Of a stretch of 64,000 nt of DNA, positions 30,781 to 43,094 are shown piece by piece (position 1 is the first letter of the stretch; every line of letters starts with the position of its first letter). The stretch is from Bolinopsis microptera. Lineage: Eukaryota > Ctenophora > Tentaculata > Lobata > Bolinopsidae. Made by a program: the position numbers and the translations under genes. The notes beneath the pieces are model-generated. The model was not told the DNA's origin, did no database searches, and saw nothing but the letters and a program-made list of their open reading frames with translations. The stretch covers positions 7,305,394-7,369,393 of the forward strand of contig NC_087084.1 of the NCBI RefSeq assembly GCF_026151205.1, given 5' to 3'.

Positions 30781-33700
30781 TTAATAACCTTCAATGTAGA
30801 AATCTAGCGCCCTACAAGCGGATGTGTACGCTGACAGGATACCACAAGCAGGGTCGTGCTGACCTCCCCACTTCTTCATCGAACAGAGATCCTCCGTACA
30901 GCTCGTTATGAAGAACTCCGTATCAATCTGTCAGGGTAATAAAGGGGTAACTACAATCTGTCAGGGTAATAAAGGGGTAACTAGGGGTAACAACAATCTG
31001 TCAGGGTAATGAAGGGGTAACTAGGGGTAACAACAATCTGTCAGGGTAATAAAGGGGTAACTACAGTGAGGGTAATAAAGGGGTAACTAGGGGTAACAAC
31101 AATCTGTGGGGGTAATAAAGGGGTAACTACAATCTGTCAGGGTAATAAAGGGGTAACTACAGTGAGGGTAATAAAGGGGTAACTAGGGGTAACAACAATC
31201 TGTGAGGGTAATAAAGGGGTAACTACAATCTGTCAGGGTAATAAAGGGGTAACTAGGGGTAACTACAATCTGTGAGGGTAATAAAGGGGTAACTACGGGT
31301 AACTACAATCTGGCAGGGTAATAAAGGGGTAACTAGGGGTAACTACAATCTGTGAGGGTAATAAAGGGTAACTACAGTAGGGTAAAACCCAATCTGTGCG
31401 GGTAATAAAGGGGTAAAGGGGTAACTACAGTAGGGTAAAACTCGATTTGATTAGACCGAGCTGGTTTTAGTTCCAACCGACTTAAACTTCATCCAACTTT
31501 TAAGTTACACTAATAAGTAATATTACTTCAACTTCAATATAAGCACGCTCTTTTTAACCAACTTCAGAACAAGAAACTAACATCCAATGCTCCTGGTAAC
31601 TAGGTTACTAGCTGGTCACTAGGTTACTAGCTGGATACTAGCTGGTTACTGCAGGTTACTACCGGGTTACTATAATGTTACTCACATCCAATGCCTGACA
31701 CGGGATAATAAGAGGATGACTGAATATAGCCTGGCATCTATCCTTACTCCTGGTAACTAGGTTACTAGCTGGTCACTAGGTTACTAGCTGGTTACTATGT
31801 TACTAGCTGGTACTATAATGTTACTCACATCCAATGCCTGACACGGGATAATAAGAGGATGACTGAATATAGCCTGGCATCTCTCCCCACTCCCGGTAAC
31901 TAGGTTACTAGCTGGTCACTAGGTTACTACCTGGTTACTAGGTTTCTAGCTGGTACTATAATGTTACTCACATCCAATGCCTGACACGGGATAATAAGAG
32001 GATGACTGAATATAGCCTGGCATCTCTCTCTACTCCTGGTAACTAGGTTACTAGCTGGTCACTAGGTTACTAGCTGGTTACTAGGTTACTAGCTGGTACT
32101 ATAATGTTACTCACATCCAATGCTTGACACGGGATGATAAGAGGATGACTGAATATAGCCTGGTATTTCTCCTTACTCCTGGTAACTAGGTTACTAGCGG
32201 GTCACTAGGTTACTAGCTGGTTACTAGGTTACTAGCTGGTACTATAATGTTACTCACATCCAATGCCTGACACGGGATAATAAGAGGATGACTGAATATA
32301 GCCTGGCACCTCTCCCTACTCCTGATAACTAGGTTACTAGCTGGTCACTAGGTTACTAGCTGGTTACTATAATGTTTATACTCACATCCAATGCCTGACA
32401 CGGGATAATAAGAGGATGACTGAATATAGCCTGGCTTCTCTCCCTACTCCTGGTAACTAGGTTACTAGCTGGTCACTAGGTTACTAGCTGGTTACTATAA
32501 TGTTACTCACATCCAATGCCTGACACGGGATAATAAGAGGATGACTGAATAAAGCCTGGCACCTCTCTCTACTCCTGGTAACTAGGTTACTAGCTGGTTA
32601 CTAGGTTACTAGCTGGTACTATAATGTTACTCACATCCAGTGCCTGACACGGGATAATAAGAGGATGACTGAATATAGCCTGGCATCTCTCTCTACTCCT
32701 GGTAACTAGGTTACTAGCTGGTCACTAGGTTACTAGCTGGTACTATAATGTTACTCACATCCAGTGCCTGACACGGGATAATAAGAGGATGACTGAATAT
32801 AGCCTGGCATCTCTCTACTCCTGGTAACTAGGTTACTAGCTGGTCACTAGGTTACTAGCTGGTTACTATGTTACTAGCTGGTACTATAATGTTACTCACA
32901 TCCAATGCCTGACACGGGATAATAAGAGGATGAGTGAATATAGCCTGGCACCTCTCCCTACTCCTGGTAACTAGGTCACTAGCTGGTCACTAGGTTACTA
33001 GCTGGTTACTAGGTTACTAGCTGGTACTATAATGTTACTCACATCCAATAGCCTGGCACCTCTCCCTACTCCTGGTAACTAGGTTACTAGCTGGTCACTA
33101 GGTTACTAGCTGGTTACTAGGTTACTAGCTGATACTATAATGTTACTCACATCCAATGCCTGACACGGGATGATAAGAGGATGACTGAATATAGCCTGGC
33201 ATCTCTCCTTACTCCTGGTAACTAGGTTACTAGCTGGTCACTAGGTTACTAGCTGGTTACTAGGTTACTAGCTGGTACTATAATGTTACTCACATCCAAT
33301 GCCTGACACGGGATAATAAGAGGATGACTGAATATAGTCTGGCATCTCTCCTTACTCCTGGTAACTAGGTTACTAGCTGGTCACTAGGTTACTAGCTGGT
33401 TACTAGGTTACTAGCTGGTACTATAATGTTACTCACATCCAATGACTGACACGGGATAATAAGAGGATGACTGAATATAGCCTGGCATCTCTCCTTACTC
33501 CTGGTAACTAGGTTACTAGCTGGTAACTAGGTTACTAGCTGGTACTATAATGTTACTCACATCCAATGCCTGACACGGGATGATAAGAGGATGACTGAAT
33601 ATAGCCTGGCATCTCTCCTTACTCCTGGCATCTCTCCTTACTCCTGGTAACTAGGTTACTAGCTGGTCACTAGGTTACTAGCTGGTTACTAGGTTACTAG

Positions 33701-36700
33701 CTGGTACTATAATGTTACTCACATCCAATGCCTGACACGGGATAATAAGAGGATGACTGAATATAGCCTGGCATCTCTCCTTACTCCTGGTAACTAGGTT
33801 ACTAGCTGGTCACTAGGTTACTAGCTGGTTACTAGGTTATTAGCTGGTACTATAATGTTACTCACATCCAATGCCTGACACGGGATAATAAGAGGATGAC
33901 TGAATATATCCTGGCATCTCTCCTTACTCCTGGTAACTAGGTTACTAGCTGGTAACTAGGTTACTAGCTGGTACTATAATGTTACTCACATCCAATGCCT
34001 GACACGGGATGATAAGAGGATGACTGAATATAGCCTGGCATCTTTCTTACTCCTGGCATCTCTCCTTACTCCTGGTAACTAGGTTACTAGCTGGTCACTA
34101 GGTTACTAGCTGGTTACTAGGTTACTAGCTGGTACTATAATGTTACTCACATCCAATGCCTGACACGGGATAATAAGAGGATGACTGAATATAGCCTGGC
34201 ATCTCTCCTTACTCCTGGTAACTAGGTTACTAGCTGGTCACTAGGTTACTAGCTGGTTACTAGGTTACTAGCTGGTACTATAATGTTACTCACATCCAAT
34301 GCCTGACACGGGATAATAAGAGGATGACTGAATATAGCCTGGCATCTCTCCTTACTCCTGGTAACTAGGTTACTAGCTGGTCACTAGGTTACTAGCTGGT
34401 TACTAGGTTACTAGCTGGTACTATAATGTTACTCACATCCAATGCCTGACACGGGATAATAAGAGGATGACTGAATATAGCCTGGCATCTCTCCTTACTC
34501 CTGGTAACTAGGTTACTAGCTGGTCACTAGGTTACTAGCTGGTTACTAGGTTACTAGCTGGTACTATAATGTTACCCACATCCAATGCCTGACACGGGAT
34601 AATAAGAGGATGACTGAATATAGCCTGGCATCTCTCCTTACTCCTGGTAACTAGGTTACTAGCTGGTCACTAGGTTACTAGCTGGTACTATAATGTTACT
34701 CACATCCAATGCCTGACACGGGATAATAAGAGGATGACTGAATATAGCCTGGCATCTCTCCTTACTCCTAATAACTTCTTCCTCAGTGCACCTGCTCCGG
34801 GGAGATGACAGGGACCTCCATTCTGGACACACGCTATACCTGTGGAGAATGGAGAATACTATTAGAATTATGAGGAATCGTCATTGATTATTGATGAATG
34901 ATGATGGTCGAGCGGATTGCGACAATCGTCTTAATAAAGTAATAAGTACGATAATTGCAATGAGTCAGATGATTTTGTGATAAAGTCTAAAAGCGCATCT
35001 ACTTTAAACATTCCAGTCCGAACATCACTCACGGGTCTATTTTCCAGCTATCTCCAAAGTCGAATACCCCCAGCTGACTGGGACTATCAGTAGAAGGTAA
35101 CCAGTAGTTCAGTGAGGAGATCATATCATTAGAGCTGTCACCATCAGCATCCCCACACAGACCACAGTACCGAGTCTTATCTTGCTCTGAGAGCTTTATC
35201 TGCGGAGGAAGTGAGGTGTTAGTAGCGAGTCTTATCTTGCTCTGAGAGTTTTATCTGCGGAGGAAGTGAGGTGTTAGTCTTATCTTGCTCTGAGAGCTTT
35301 ATCTGCGGAGGAAGAGAGGTGTTAGTCTTATCTTGCTCTGAGAGCTTTATCTGCAGAGGAAGAGAGATGTTAGTCTTATCTTGCTCTGAGAGCTTTATCT
35401 GCAAAGGAAGTGAGGTGTTAGTAGCGAGTCTTATCTTGCTCTGAGAGCTTTATCTGCAGAGGAAGAGAGATGTTAGTCTTATCTTGCTCTGAGAGCTTTA
35501 TCTGCAGAGGAAGAGAGATGTTAGTCTTATCTTGCTCTGAGAGCTTTATCTGCAGAGGAAGTGAGGTGTTAGTCTTATCTTGCTCTGAGAGCTTTATCTG
35601 CAGAGGCATAGAGATGTTAGTCTTATCTTGCTCTGAGAGCTTTATCTGCAGAGGAAGAGAGATGTTAGTCTTATCTTGCTCTGAGAGCTTTATCTGCAGA
35701 GGAAGTGAGATGTTAGTCTTATCTTGCTCTGAGAGCTTTATCTGCAGAGGCAGAGAGGTGTTAGTAGCGAGTTTTATCTTGCTCTGAGAGCTTTATCTGC
35801 AGAGGCAGAGAGGTGTTAGTCTTATCTTGCTCTGAGAGCTTTATCTGCAGAGGCAGAGAGGTGTTAGTAGCGAGTCTTATCTTGCTCTGAGAGCTTTATC
35901 TGCGGAGGAAGAGAGGTGTTAGTCTTATCTTGCTCTGAAAGCTTTATCTGCGGAGGATGTGAGGTGTTAGTAGCGAGTTTCATCTTGCTCTAATAGCTTT
36001 ATCTGCAGAGGCAGAGAGGTGTTAGTCTTATCTTGCTCTGAGAGCTTTATCTGCAGAGGCAGAGAGGTGTTAATAGCGAGTCTTATCTTGCTCTGAGAGC
36101 TTTATCTGCAGAGGCAGAGATGTGTTAGTCTTATCTTGCTCTGAGAGCTTTATCTGCAGAGGCAGAGAGGTGTTAATAGCGAGTCTTATCTTGCTCTGAG
36201 AGCTTTATCTGCAGAGGCAGAGAGGTGTTAGTAGCGAGTCTTATCTTGCTCTGAGAGCTTTATCTCTGGAGGAAGAGAGATGTTAGTGTTGTGTTTCTAG
36301 CTTTTTGGTTTTGGGAAGTTACAAGTTGCATTCTGCTCTGATAGTTTGATCTCCGCTGTTATGATAATAATATTGCTAAAAGTAAAGACGATCATTTGAA
36401 CGGGTGGAACTCCAAGCTGGAAATACCTGAACTCCGTAGAGACCATCCCAAATAATAGTTGCTCCGTTCTCCATGGTAACGTGAAGGTTTAGGTTCTCGT
36501 CCAAGTCAAAGTGGAAGTAAGGTACCTGTGTGAGTTATCATAGTTACCATAGTTACTAAAGTTATCATAGTTACTAAAGCTTTAGTTACTGTAGGTTTTT
36601 TAAACCTGTTTCCAGTATCATGGTGACTTCTTGTTACATTGCAGATAGCATTGCTCTCAATATTTAACAAATTTGGTTTGTTTGCTCTCTGAGAGCAAGC

Positions 36701-39700
36701 CATGTTTATTCTTTACTGGTCAAAATCCACAGCTCAAATCAACATTAGGAAAGTGGTAAGGTGACCAAAACAATCGAGTTTCACTTTTGTAAGGTAAAAC
36801 CCTGATTTACCGCGGCCATCTCCTTCCCCCAAATAGGGCTGAAAATGCATAATGTCAACTATCAAACCCCGGTTAACTGCGGATGTTTCCTCTCCCCAAA
36901 CGGTAAATAGTGGTTTTACTTTACCTCGTGCTGCTGTAGTAACTATAGTAACGCTGTAGTTTTACTATACCTCGTGCTGCTGTGTTTCAAAGAAGTCTAT
37001 TTTAGTTCCCAGGTGGTTGATAGACCAGCCTCTCTGCAGCTCGATAGCACTGGATTCGTAAACTATAGTCACTGACTCTAGACAACTTCCTAGTGGGTAG
37101 AGAATTAGTAGTAAACATGGTTACTGTAGTTACCTAGTAACCATGGTTACTGTAGTGTTACTATAGTTACTGGTGAGTGGAGATGGTCAGTCTAGTAAGG
37201 TGAAATATAATTTTATTAACAATCTCCATGTCCTGTCTGAGACTACTTTTGGATAATTTGATCCTAAGTTTCATTTGTTGAATAGTCACAACAGATTATA
37301 TTTTAACAGAAGGACTGGACAAATAACTGTAGGAGTATTAATAAGGGCCAATGAAGTATATTAATGCTTTTCAAACAAAGTTACAACGAATGCTTCATGA
37401 AGTGCATCCTGGGTTTCGACAGGATATGCCCGCTTAAAATATTTCCATCACGTTACATTACATAATTCTCAAATTATTTGTTATATAGTAGTGTTGAAAG
37501 TATTAAAAGTATATTTTACCTTGCATGCCGACCCCTGAGCAGTTCTCGAACTTCCCGTAAACACTCCAGGTAGCTAGCTCACAGTCCATGTTGAGAATAT
37601 ACGTGCACTCACCTGCATTAATAGTAGTTACACGATTGTATTGAAGAAAACAAATTGTGGAATAAGAGATATGATGTTTGGTTTTGAAACTGTTTTAAAT
37701 GATGAAACTTAAGTTTATCATATTTTATGTTCATCAGCTCTGGGATGCAAGATGCTTCATTAAAAATCAATTATAACTCTAATTAACTAATTGTGTGTTT
37801 CTTAGGACTAAATAAACAGAGGTCAAATTCAATTCTTATCTAAGATAAGATCGTTCACAAACCGGGGAAATTAAAGTTGTTCCTATCAAAAGTCATGATG
37901 TGTGGGTCCCCGAAGACACGGCAGACTCTGCTCCTTATTTTCTGACTCTTGGTGGACAGGTTGTGCTCCGTCTCTACTTTAGCTACTCTTGACTTGATTG
38001 AGTGCCCTGGAATAGACATGGTTACTAAAGTATTACTATAGTTACTGTAGTTACTACCTGGAGGAGGTCGTGACTCGTGTTCAACTGGATTAAACATTTC
38101 TCGACGAAAAAAGGAGCTGAATAACATTTCTACAAGAGAAAATGGTACTGCATTTCCCAAGGAGAAGTATGAGAAGAAGTACCTCCTTCGCTGGTTGTCG
38201 CTGTAGTAACGGTATAGTAACTATAGTAACGCTGTAGTAACTATAGTAACGCTGTTATAGTAACCACGGTAACTCACCTCCTTCGCAGATAGAAGCGGTA
38301 CAGTAGTACTCTCCAGCATCCTCCAGCACGGACTCCTCTACTTTGTACTGGGTCCCACTTCCCACTAGATCAGCTCCGCCTGTCTTCTGTAAAGTACATT
38401 AAAACATTTATAATCCTACACTAGTGGTAATCTTAACAATATTCGTCATGTTTAACAGCTTAAAAACGTTTAAATTGAAACTCCAAATGACTGATATACG
38501 AATTGTATCCCAACGGGGAGCGATTATACGTTGATTTCTACCAAACAATCTTCAAACTTATCTTAGACTATTGCTCTAAGTCTAAACTAATTTATCGTAT
38601 TAACTTGTAGGTTTATAACGCGCGCCGAGTTGGACTCGTCGACGGTCTTGATATTTGAAACAAATATTTTACGAGTATCACCCGTTAAGTATTAACCAGC
38701 CCTGCAGGTACCTGGTTTAGTTTGAACCACTGGTAGGTGGCTACAGGGAAGGAGAGAGCGTGACACTCCAGGATTAGGTGGTGTCCTTCTTCTATCTCTA
38801 CATCACTTGGCTCCACTGTGAACACCGGCTGAAACGGTATAGTAACTATAGTAACGCTGTAGTAACTATAGTAACGCTGTAGTAACTATAGTAACGCTGT
38901 AGTAACTATAGTAACGCTCCACTGTGAACACTGGCTGAAGTGTCAACTGTTTAGTAACACAAGTATTCTCTGTAGTTAACACTTTTAGGGACATTGCTGG
39001 TCATTGATGAGGGCAGGTAACGTGTATCGACATGGAGTGGTTAGTAACGGTATAGTAACTGTAGTAACTATAGTAACGCTGTAGTAACTATAGTAATGCT
39101 GTAGTAACCACGGTAACTCACCGGCATGACCCGAGGGCAGGGAGCGTGTATCATCATGGAATGGTTAGTTCCCAACTGACAGTTGTCTCGTGCCAACATA
39201 CAATCGTTCTGGTAAGTTTTACAGTTGCTGCCACATACCATTTCTATAGGAGAATTTGTGAGATAACTAAAACAGGCTAAAATTAATATTTAATCAATCA
39301 TCAGTCAAATTTATAGTTTTTATATTTTTATAGTTATTTAGGGTTGGAAGATCAGTGAAACGTGCCCTGACTCTGATTCCAGACCTAAATCATGTTCAGC
39401 CGAACAGCAATTGTAGGATTTGTAAATAAAGAATAACATAGCCTTATAATATGGTAGCGTTACCATCGTAACACTACCATATAAGGTGATATTATCATAG
39501 AGTTAAACAAAATATCGACTAACCGAGATTGTTCTCACACTCAGGACAGGAACAAACTGTTCTTTTAGTGAGGTAATCCGGTAAACATGTCTCGTGACCT
39601 TCACATTCCACCTGGTCATATAAATATATTTTGTTGATTATAATACAGGGTATCAAATAACGGAGTAGTTCGCTGTTTATTAGTCTCATGATTGAAATAC

Positions 39701-42700
39701 TGATATCTGGATATTATCCGGTTGGAAGAGACAAGGACAAGTGAAACAAGGAAGTTAGGAGTAAGGGCAAATTTTCGGCGTCAACGCCATCTTCAGGCTC
39801 AAATTATTTGTTATATAGTAGTGTTGAAAGTATTAATACTTTCAACACTACTATATAACAAATAATTTGAGCCTGAAGATGGCGTTGACGCCGAAAATTT
39901 GCCCTTACTCCTAACTTCCTTGTTTCACTTGTCCTTGTCTCTTCCAACCGGATAATATCCAGATATCAGTATAATACAGGGTGTACCACAGAAAGTGTAT
40001 ATTGTTATGATTGCATGATTTATTGTAAATTTGTTGTATCTCAGTACATTATGTAATGGAATGGAAGTACTTTAACCAGGTCCACACCCTGGCTCCAAAA
40101 TATGGAGGACTCAATTCTAAATCAAAAGCTCGAATACACGTAATACATAATATTAGTAACGATCACTAGAAATAAAATACTTCATCATTCGCGGTTTCGC
40201 ATTTGCTGAATAAGTGATGATAAAATTGGTTGGAACCTACATCTTTGCAAAGGTCTGCGATATCCAGGTACATGAGGCTGCGGGCTCTTCCTCCGCCGTT
40301 AATAGCCATACACACGTACCATCCACCATCCACCTGAACAGCAATAAGTTACTATCATAACTACACTACTACTCTAGTTCTACTACTGCTCAGACACTCT
40401 AAAGTAACTATATAGTAACACTAAAGTAACCATAGTAACGCAAGAGTAACTATAGTAACCCCACCCCCTCGGTATTAACCATACCTGGTCCAAGTGATCT
40501 ATGGTGAGGAAAGCAGTGATAGCGGTCCTGTCTTCCGACACCTTATCTTTATCTGATCTCCCCTTCTTTTCTCTTTGCAGCCAGCTTTTCTTAGGTTCCC
40601 GGGACAATTTGACTGCGAAAGTTCTGTTAGTAACTCTATAGCAACTATAGTAACTCTATAGTAACTTTTAGTAACTATAGTAACTCTATAATAACACTAC
40701 AGTAACTATGGTAACGCATTAGTAACTATGGTAACACATTAATAACTATTGTAACGCATTAGTAACTATAGTAACGCATTAATAACTATGGTAACACATT
40801 AATAACTATAGTAACTCAAAGACTAACATAGTATTACTATTTATACGCTACACCACTTGTGTCCACTTTGTACAATAAATAACTTGGTAATTTTTTATTT
40901 TTATATGAAAACTATGGTAACGCATTAATAACTAATGGTAATACGCTTAATAAAAGTTTGGTAACATTAGTATATTCGCTCGCTTTATATATAGTTAGAT
41001 AGTAACCAACCTACCTATACTGACGCCCATATTCTCAGTTGCTCTCAGCCTCACAAGAGAGAACTGTAGCTTGTCCCACGTAGGCGGATATGTTGTAGAG
41101 GGGTCTTGTGATGACGGGGGGAATTATATCCGGGTTCTGGAGGAGAGAGTTACCAATTAACATTAACAGGATATGACTACTTATTAAATTTCGGTCAATT
41201 TAAATAATTTTATCACCGGACTAAATTATATCATTGGATTAATTAAAACATGAAGTTGTTATTACTGTATTAAAAAATTCGATTGAACAATTCTTTGCTA
41301 AAATTGGGAAAAAACGCCCAAAAAGATGCAAACACGTTTTGGATTTTTAATGGTTTTGAATGCCTTCAATAGTTCGAGCGTTTAATTAAAGGTTCATTCA
41401 CGCAATGTCCCGTCCAATAAGGTCCAATAAAGTACCTGTAGAGTCTGGGTGACAGGGGGCTGGGTGTAGTATAACCCATCTTGTTGGGGACTAGTAGGGT
41501 CTGGTAAGAGGGGACTGGTTGTAGCTACTGGTTCTCCCGAGTAACCCCACTGTACTGCTGAGCGGTACTCCAACTCTGTAAGAGGGAGAGATTAATTAAA
41601 CAAATTAAAAGTAGTTAACTAATTATCAGTATATAAGAACTAATATTGTTATTGAAATTATGATGTTGTCCAACAGCAAATGAAAATTATTAACTTGATC
41701 GCAGAACTTCACAATACAATCGGTTACATTTAACTAACCCTCCAATAGTCGAAGGTCGAAAGCAGGCAGCCCACTGACGAAGTACTCATCTCCCAAACTG
41801 TCCAGGTTGATTAGTGACCGGACACTGTCGTCCGGGTTCTCTCCGGAAAACTGGTCCGAACCTGGGTAACCTGTCCGAGATATTTAGTTATAATTTGTAA
41901 GTTTATAAATCCGGAAATTTCAAATATTAAACTTTTTATCATTAATCTGGTAATTTTGTTTTTTTCTTTTCATTTCACCAATTCAAAATTCAAATGTTTC
42001 AAAATGATTGAACAAACAACCGAGATCAGAAAATAACCTTAAAAACAATTGAAAATAACCCTAAAACACAACTGTTTCAGTTTATGATGTGGTTACTGGT
42101 TAAGAGCCTGTTAGCCTGTTAATTGTCGGTTAAAGGCAATAAAAGCAACTGACCTCCGTCCATCATCCAGGGGTCGTACTCTCCGTCATAAGGCGGAGTA
42201 AAGAACTCGTAACCATGGTAACCACCAGGTTGGTCAGAGTCTCTGGAATGACTGGAGCCTGATCCGGAACCTTCTGCGTACCCCCGGTAGTTAACTGGTA
42301 TCTGAGGAGGTATAAGTTGAAAATTATTTGTATTGGTACAATTAATAATGCCAATAGTTGTGCTATTCGTGCTGAATCCGCGAATTATTTGCATATCGCC
42401 GAATCATGATTTTGCGTATACAGAATGAGGACAATATACTAATATACGTATCGGTGCAATTTTGAGGCGTCAATAGTATGATTAAAACAGAAAAGTAGCT
42501 GCACGACACCTCGTATTAAAAATAAAACATAACCTTCCTTAATCACCTGACAATCGAGAAGAAGGTACATATCCTGTTGGCAGAATTCTAACAACCCTTC
42601 TATTTCAGGGGAGCAAGTTTTAGCGTTCTCACAGCTACCACACCAGAAGTCAGGACCCGCTGAAAGTATAAGGAGTTCGCTATGAGGCTATGGTAATTGG

Positions 42701-43007
42701 TAATTGGTAACGCTATCGCAATGCTATACTATAGACATAGTAATGCTATAGTAACGTTGTACTAGTAACGTTGAAGTGACGCTAAAGTAACGCTTTAATA
42801 ACGCTGTAGTGACGCTATAGTAACTATGTATTAGTAACGTTAAAGTGTTACTCTGGAAAATAATTGGCAGTAAGTGTTGATAAAGATTATTTTAGGCAGA
42901 TACAAATAACAAACTCTTCAAATTTCAATACACCTACCAGTTTGACATAATGTAGAAAGATGAACTTGCACTATCAGGGCTGACAGAACCAGAATTACAC
43001 AAAGCAT
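30781..43007 (-). CDS. Secreted multidomain VWD-C8 protein with Ig and Kazal domains
   Basis: Nineteen exons, high to low: 42938-43007, 42547-42659, 42154-42301, 41739-41870, 41436-41575, 41015-41136, 40485-40623, 40241-40333, 39524-39611, 39122-39243, 38712-38828, 38278-38386, 37863-38006, 37520-37612, 36971-37089, 36427-36525, 35033-35199, 34704-34839, 30781-30927. Phases match at every junction and lengths total 2298 bases (766 codons). Domains in order: signal peptide (MLCVILVLSALIVQVH), a Cys-rich segment, acidic/Gly linkers, an Ig domain (SAYVGQATVLSCEAE to GGWYVCMAINGGG), a Cys-rich EGF-like patch, a Kazal module (CGSNCKTYQNDCMLARDNC), a second Ig domain (LILECHALSFPV to AGEYYCTA), a VWD domain (FGDPHIMTFD to YCGLCGDADGD) and C8 (FITSCTEDLC). 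An extracellular matrix, mucus or adhesive role is inferred. One in-frame TGA lies in exon 41015-41136. Confidence 0.85.
30921..31440 (-). repeat. 3' splice site array before the last C8 exon
   Basis: About 12 copies of a 30-43-base unit. On the coding strand each reads ...TTTATTACCCTGACAG|ATTG, that is, the true acceptor of exon 30781-30927 plus the first four exon bases, repeated upstream into the intron. Confidence 0.88.
31587..34790 (-). repeat. C8 exon satellite, about 23 copies
   Basis: Units of about 125-165 bp. Each carries the 3' part of exon 34704-34839 (about 60 bases, encoding a C8 start with ERCQAIFSHP and IIPCQALD), the GTGAGT donor, and an intron part made of GTTACTAGCTGGT repeats. 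The exon frame is intact in nearly all copies; single changes are scattered and one copy (about 33040) lacks most of the exon piece. The real exon is the one farthest upstream on the minus strand. Confidence 0.92.
35161..36290 (-). repeat. 3' splice site array before the VWD exon, about 23 copies
   Basis: Units of 46-58 bp. On the coding strand each has a pyrimidine-rich run ending CTTCCTCTGCAG, then ATAAAGCTCTCAGAGCAAGA, that is, the true acceptor and first ~27 bases of exon 35033-35199 (encoding IKLSEQDKT). Open frames of repeated IKLSEQDKT are a result. A weak 24th copy lies near 36340. Confidence 0.92.
36915..36990 (-). repeat. Duplicated exon end with donor (two copies)
   Basis: Exon 36971-37089 ends CAGCAGCACGAG|GTATAG. 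About 50 bases into the intron, CAGCAGCACGAG|GTAAAG recurs, separated by GTTACTATAG-type repeats. Confidence 0.75.
38185..38295 (-). repeat. Duplicated exon end with donor (two copies)
   Basis: The end of exon 38278-38386 (GCGAAGGAG|GTGAGT) is repeated near 38182-38195 as GCGAAGGAG|GTACTT, with a GTTACTATAG array between. Confidence 0.7.
38605..38688 (-). mobile_element. Hairpin MITE family D, copy 2
   Basis: 84 bp, TTGTAGGTTTATAACG to CACCCGTTAA, between perfect 8-bp duplications GTATTAAC (38597-38604 and 38689-38696). Reverse complement of the 3696-3778 copy. It lies in an intron of the VWD gene. Confidence 0.85.
38826..39150 (-). repeat. Partial duplications of two exon edges plus GTAACGCTGTA repeats
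   Basis: The start of exon 38712-38828 with its acceptor (CAG|CCGGTGTTCACAGTGGAG) recurs at about 38910-38935, and part of the end of exon 39122-39243 (CATTCCATGATGATACACG) recurs in altered form near 39015-39045. Between them CTATAGTAACGCTGTAGTAA is repeated several times. Confidence 0.7.
39697..39972. repeat. 276-bp perfect palindrome
   Basis: Arms of 138 bp meet with no spacer at TTAA (39833-39836); I checked the whole of both arms and found no mismatch. The 12-mer ATAATACAGGGT flanks the larger unit at 39640-39651 and 39971-39982, as a target duplication would. The central 39 bases match intron sequence at 37467-37505. Confidence 0.9.
40620..40975. repeat. AACTATAGTAAC-type simple repeats
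   Basis: Irregular tandem arrangement of 12-20-base units built from TAGTAACTATAGTAAC and GCATTAATAAC, in the intron between exons 40485-40623 and 41015-41136. Confidence 0.75.
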
Positions 43008-43082
43008 TCTTTAAATCTGGACGACCAGGGAGAATTTAAAAGTCTGATAAATCCTAGATGAATGCACAACTCGATGGAGCTT

Positions 43083-43090
43083 TATTTATA
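43083..43090 (-). promoter_or_regulatory. TATA box of the VWD-C8 gene
   Basis: On the minus strand TATAAATA lies 76 bases before the ATG at 43007, the right distance for a start site with a short leader. Inference from consensus and spacing only. Confidence 0.5.
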
Positions 43091-43094
43091 ATAA

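Noticed and set aside
39860-39900. Hammerhead-ribozyme-like core (CTGAAGA, GGCG-TTGA-CGCC, GAAA) in the large palindrome
   Set aside because: An extra T lies between CTGAAGA and the stem, and I found no partner strands for stems I and III, so the catalytic fold is not supported.
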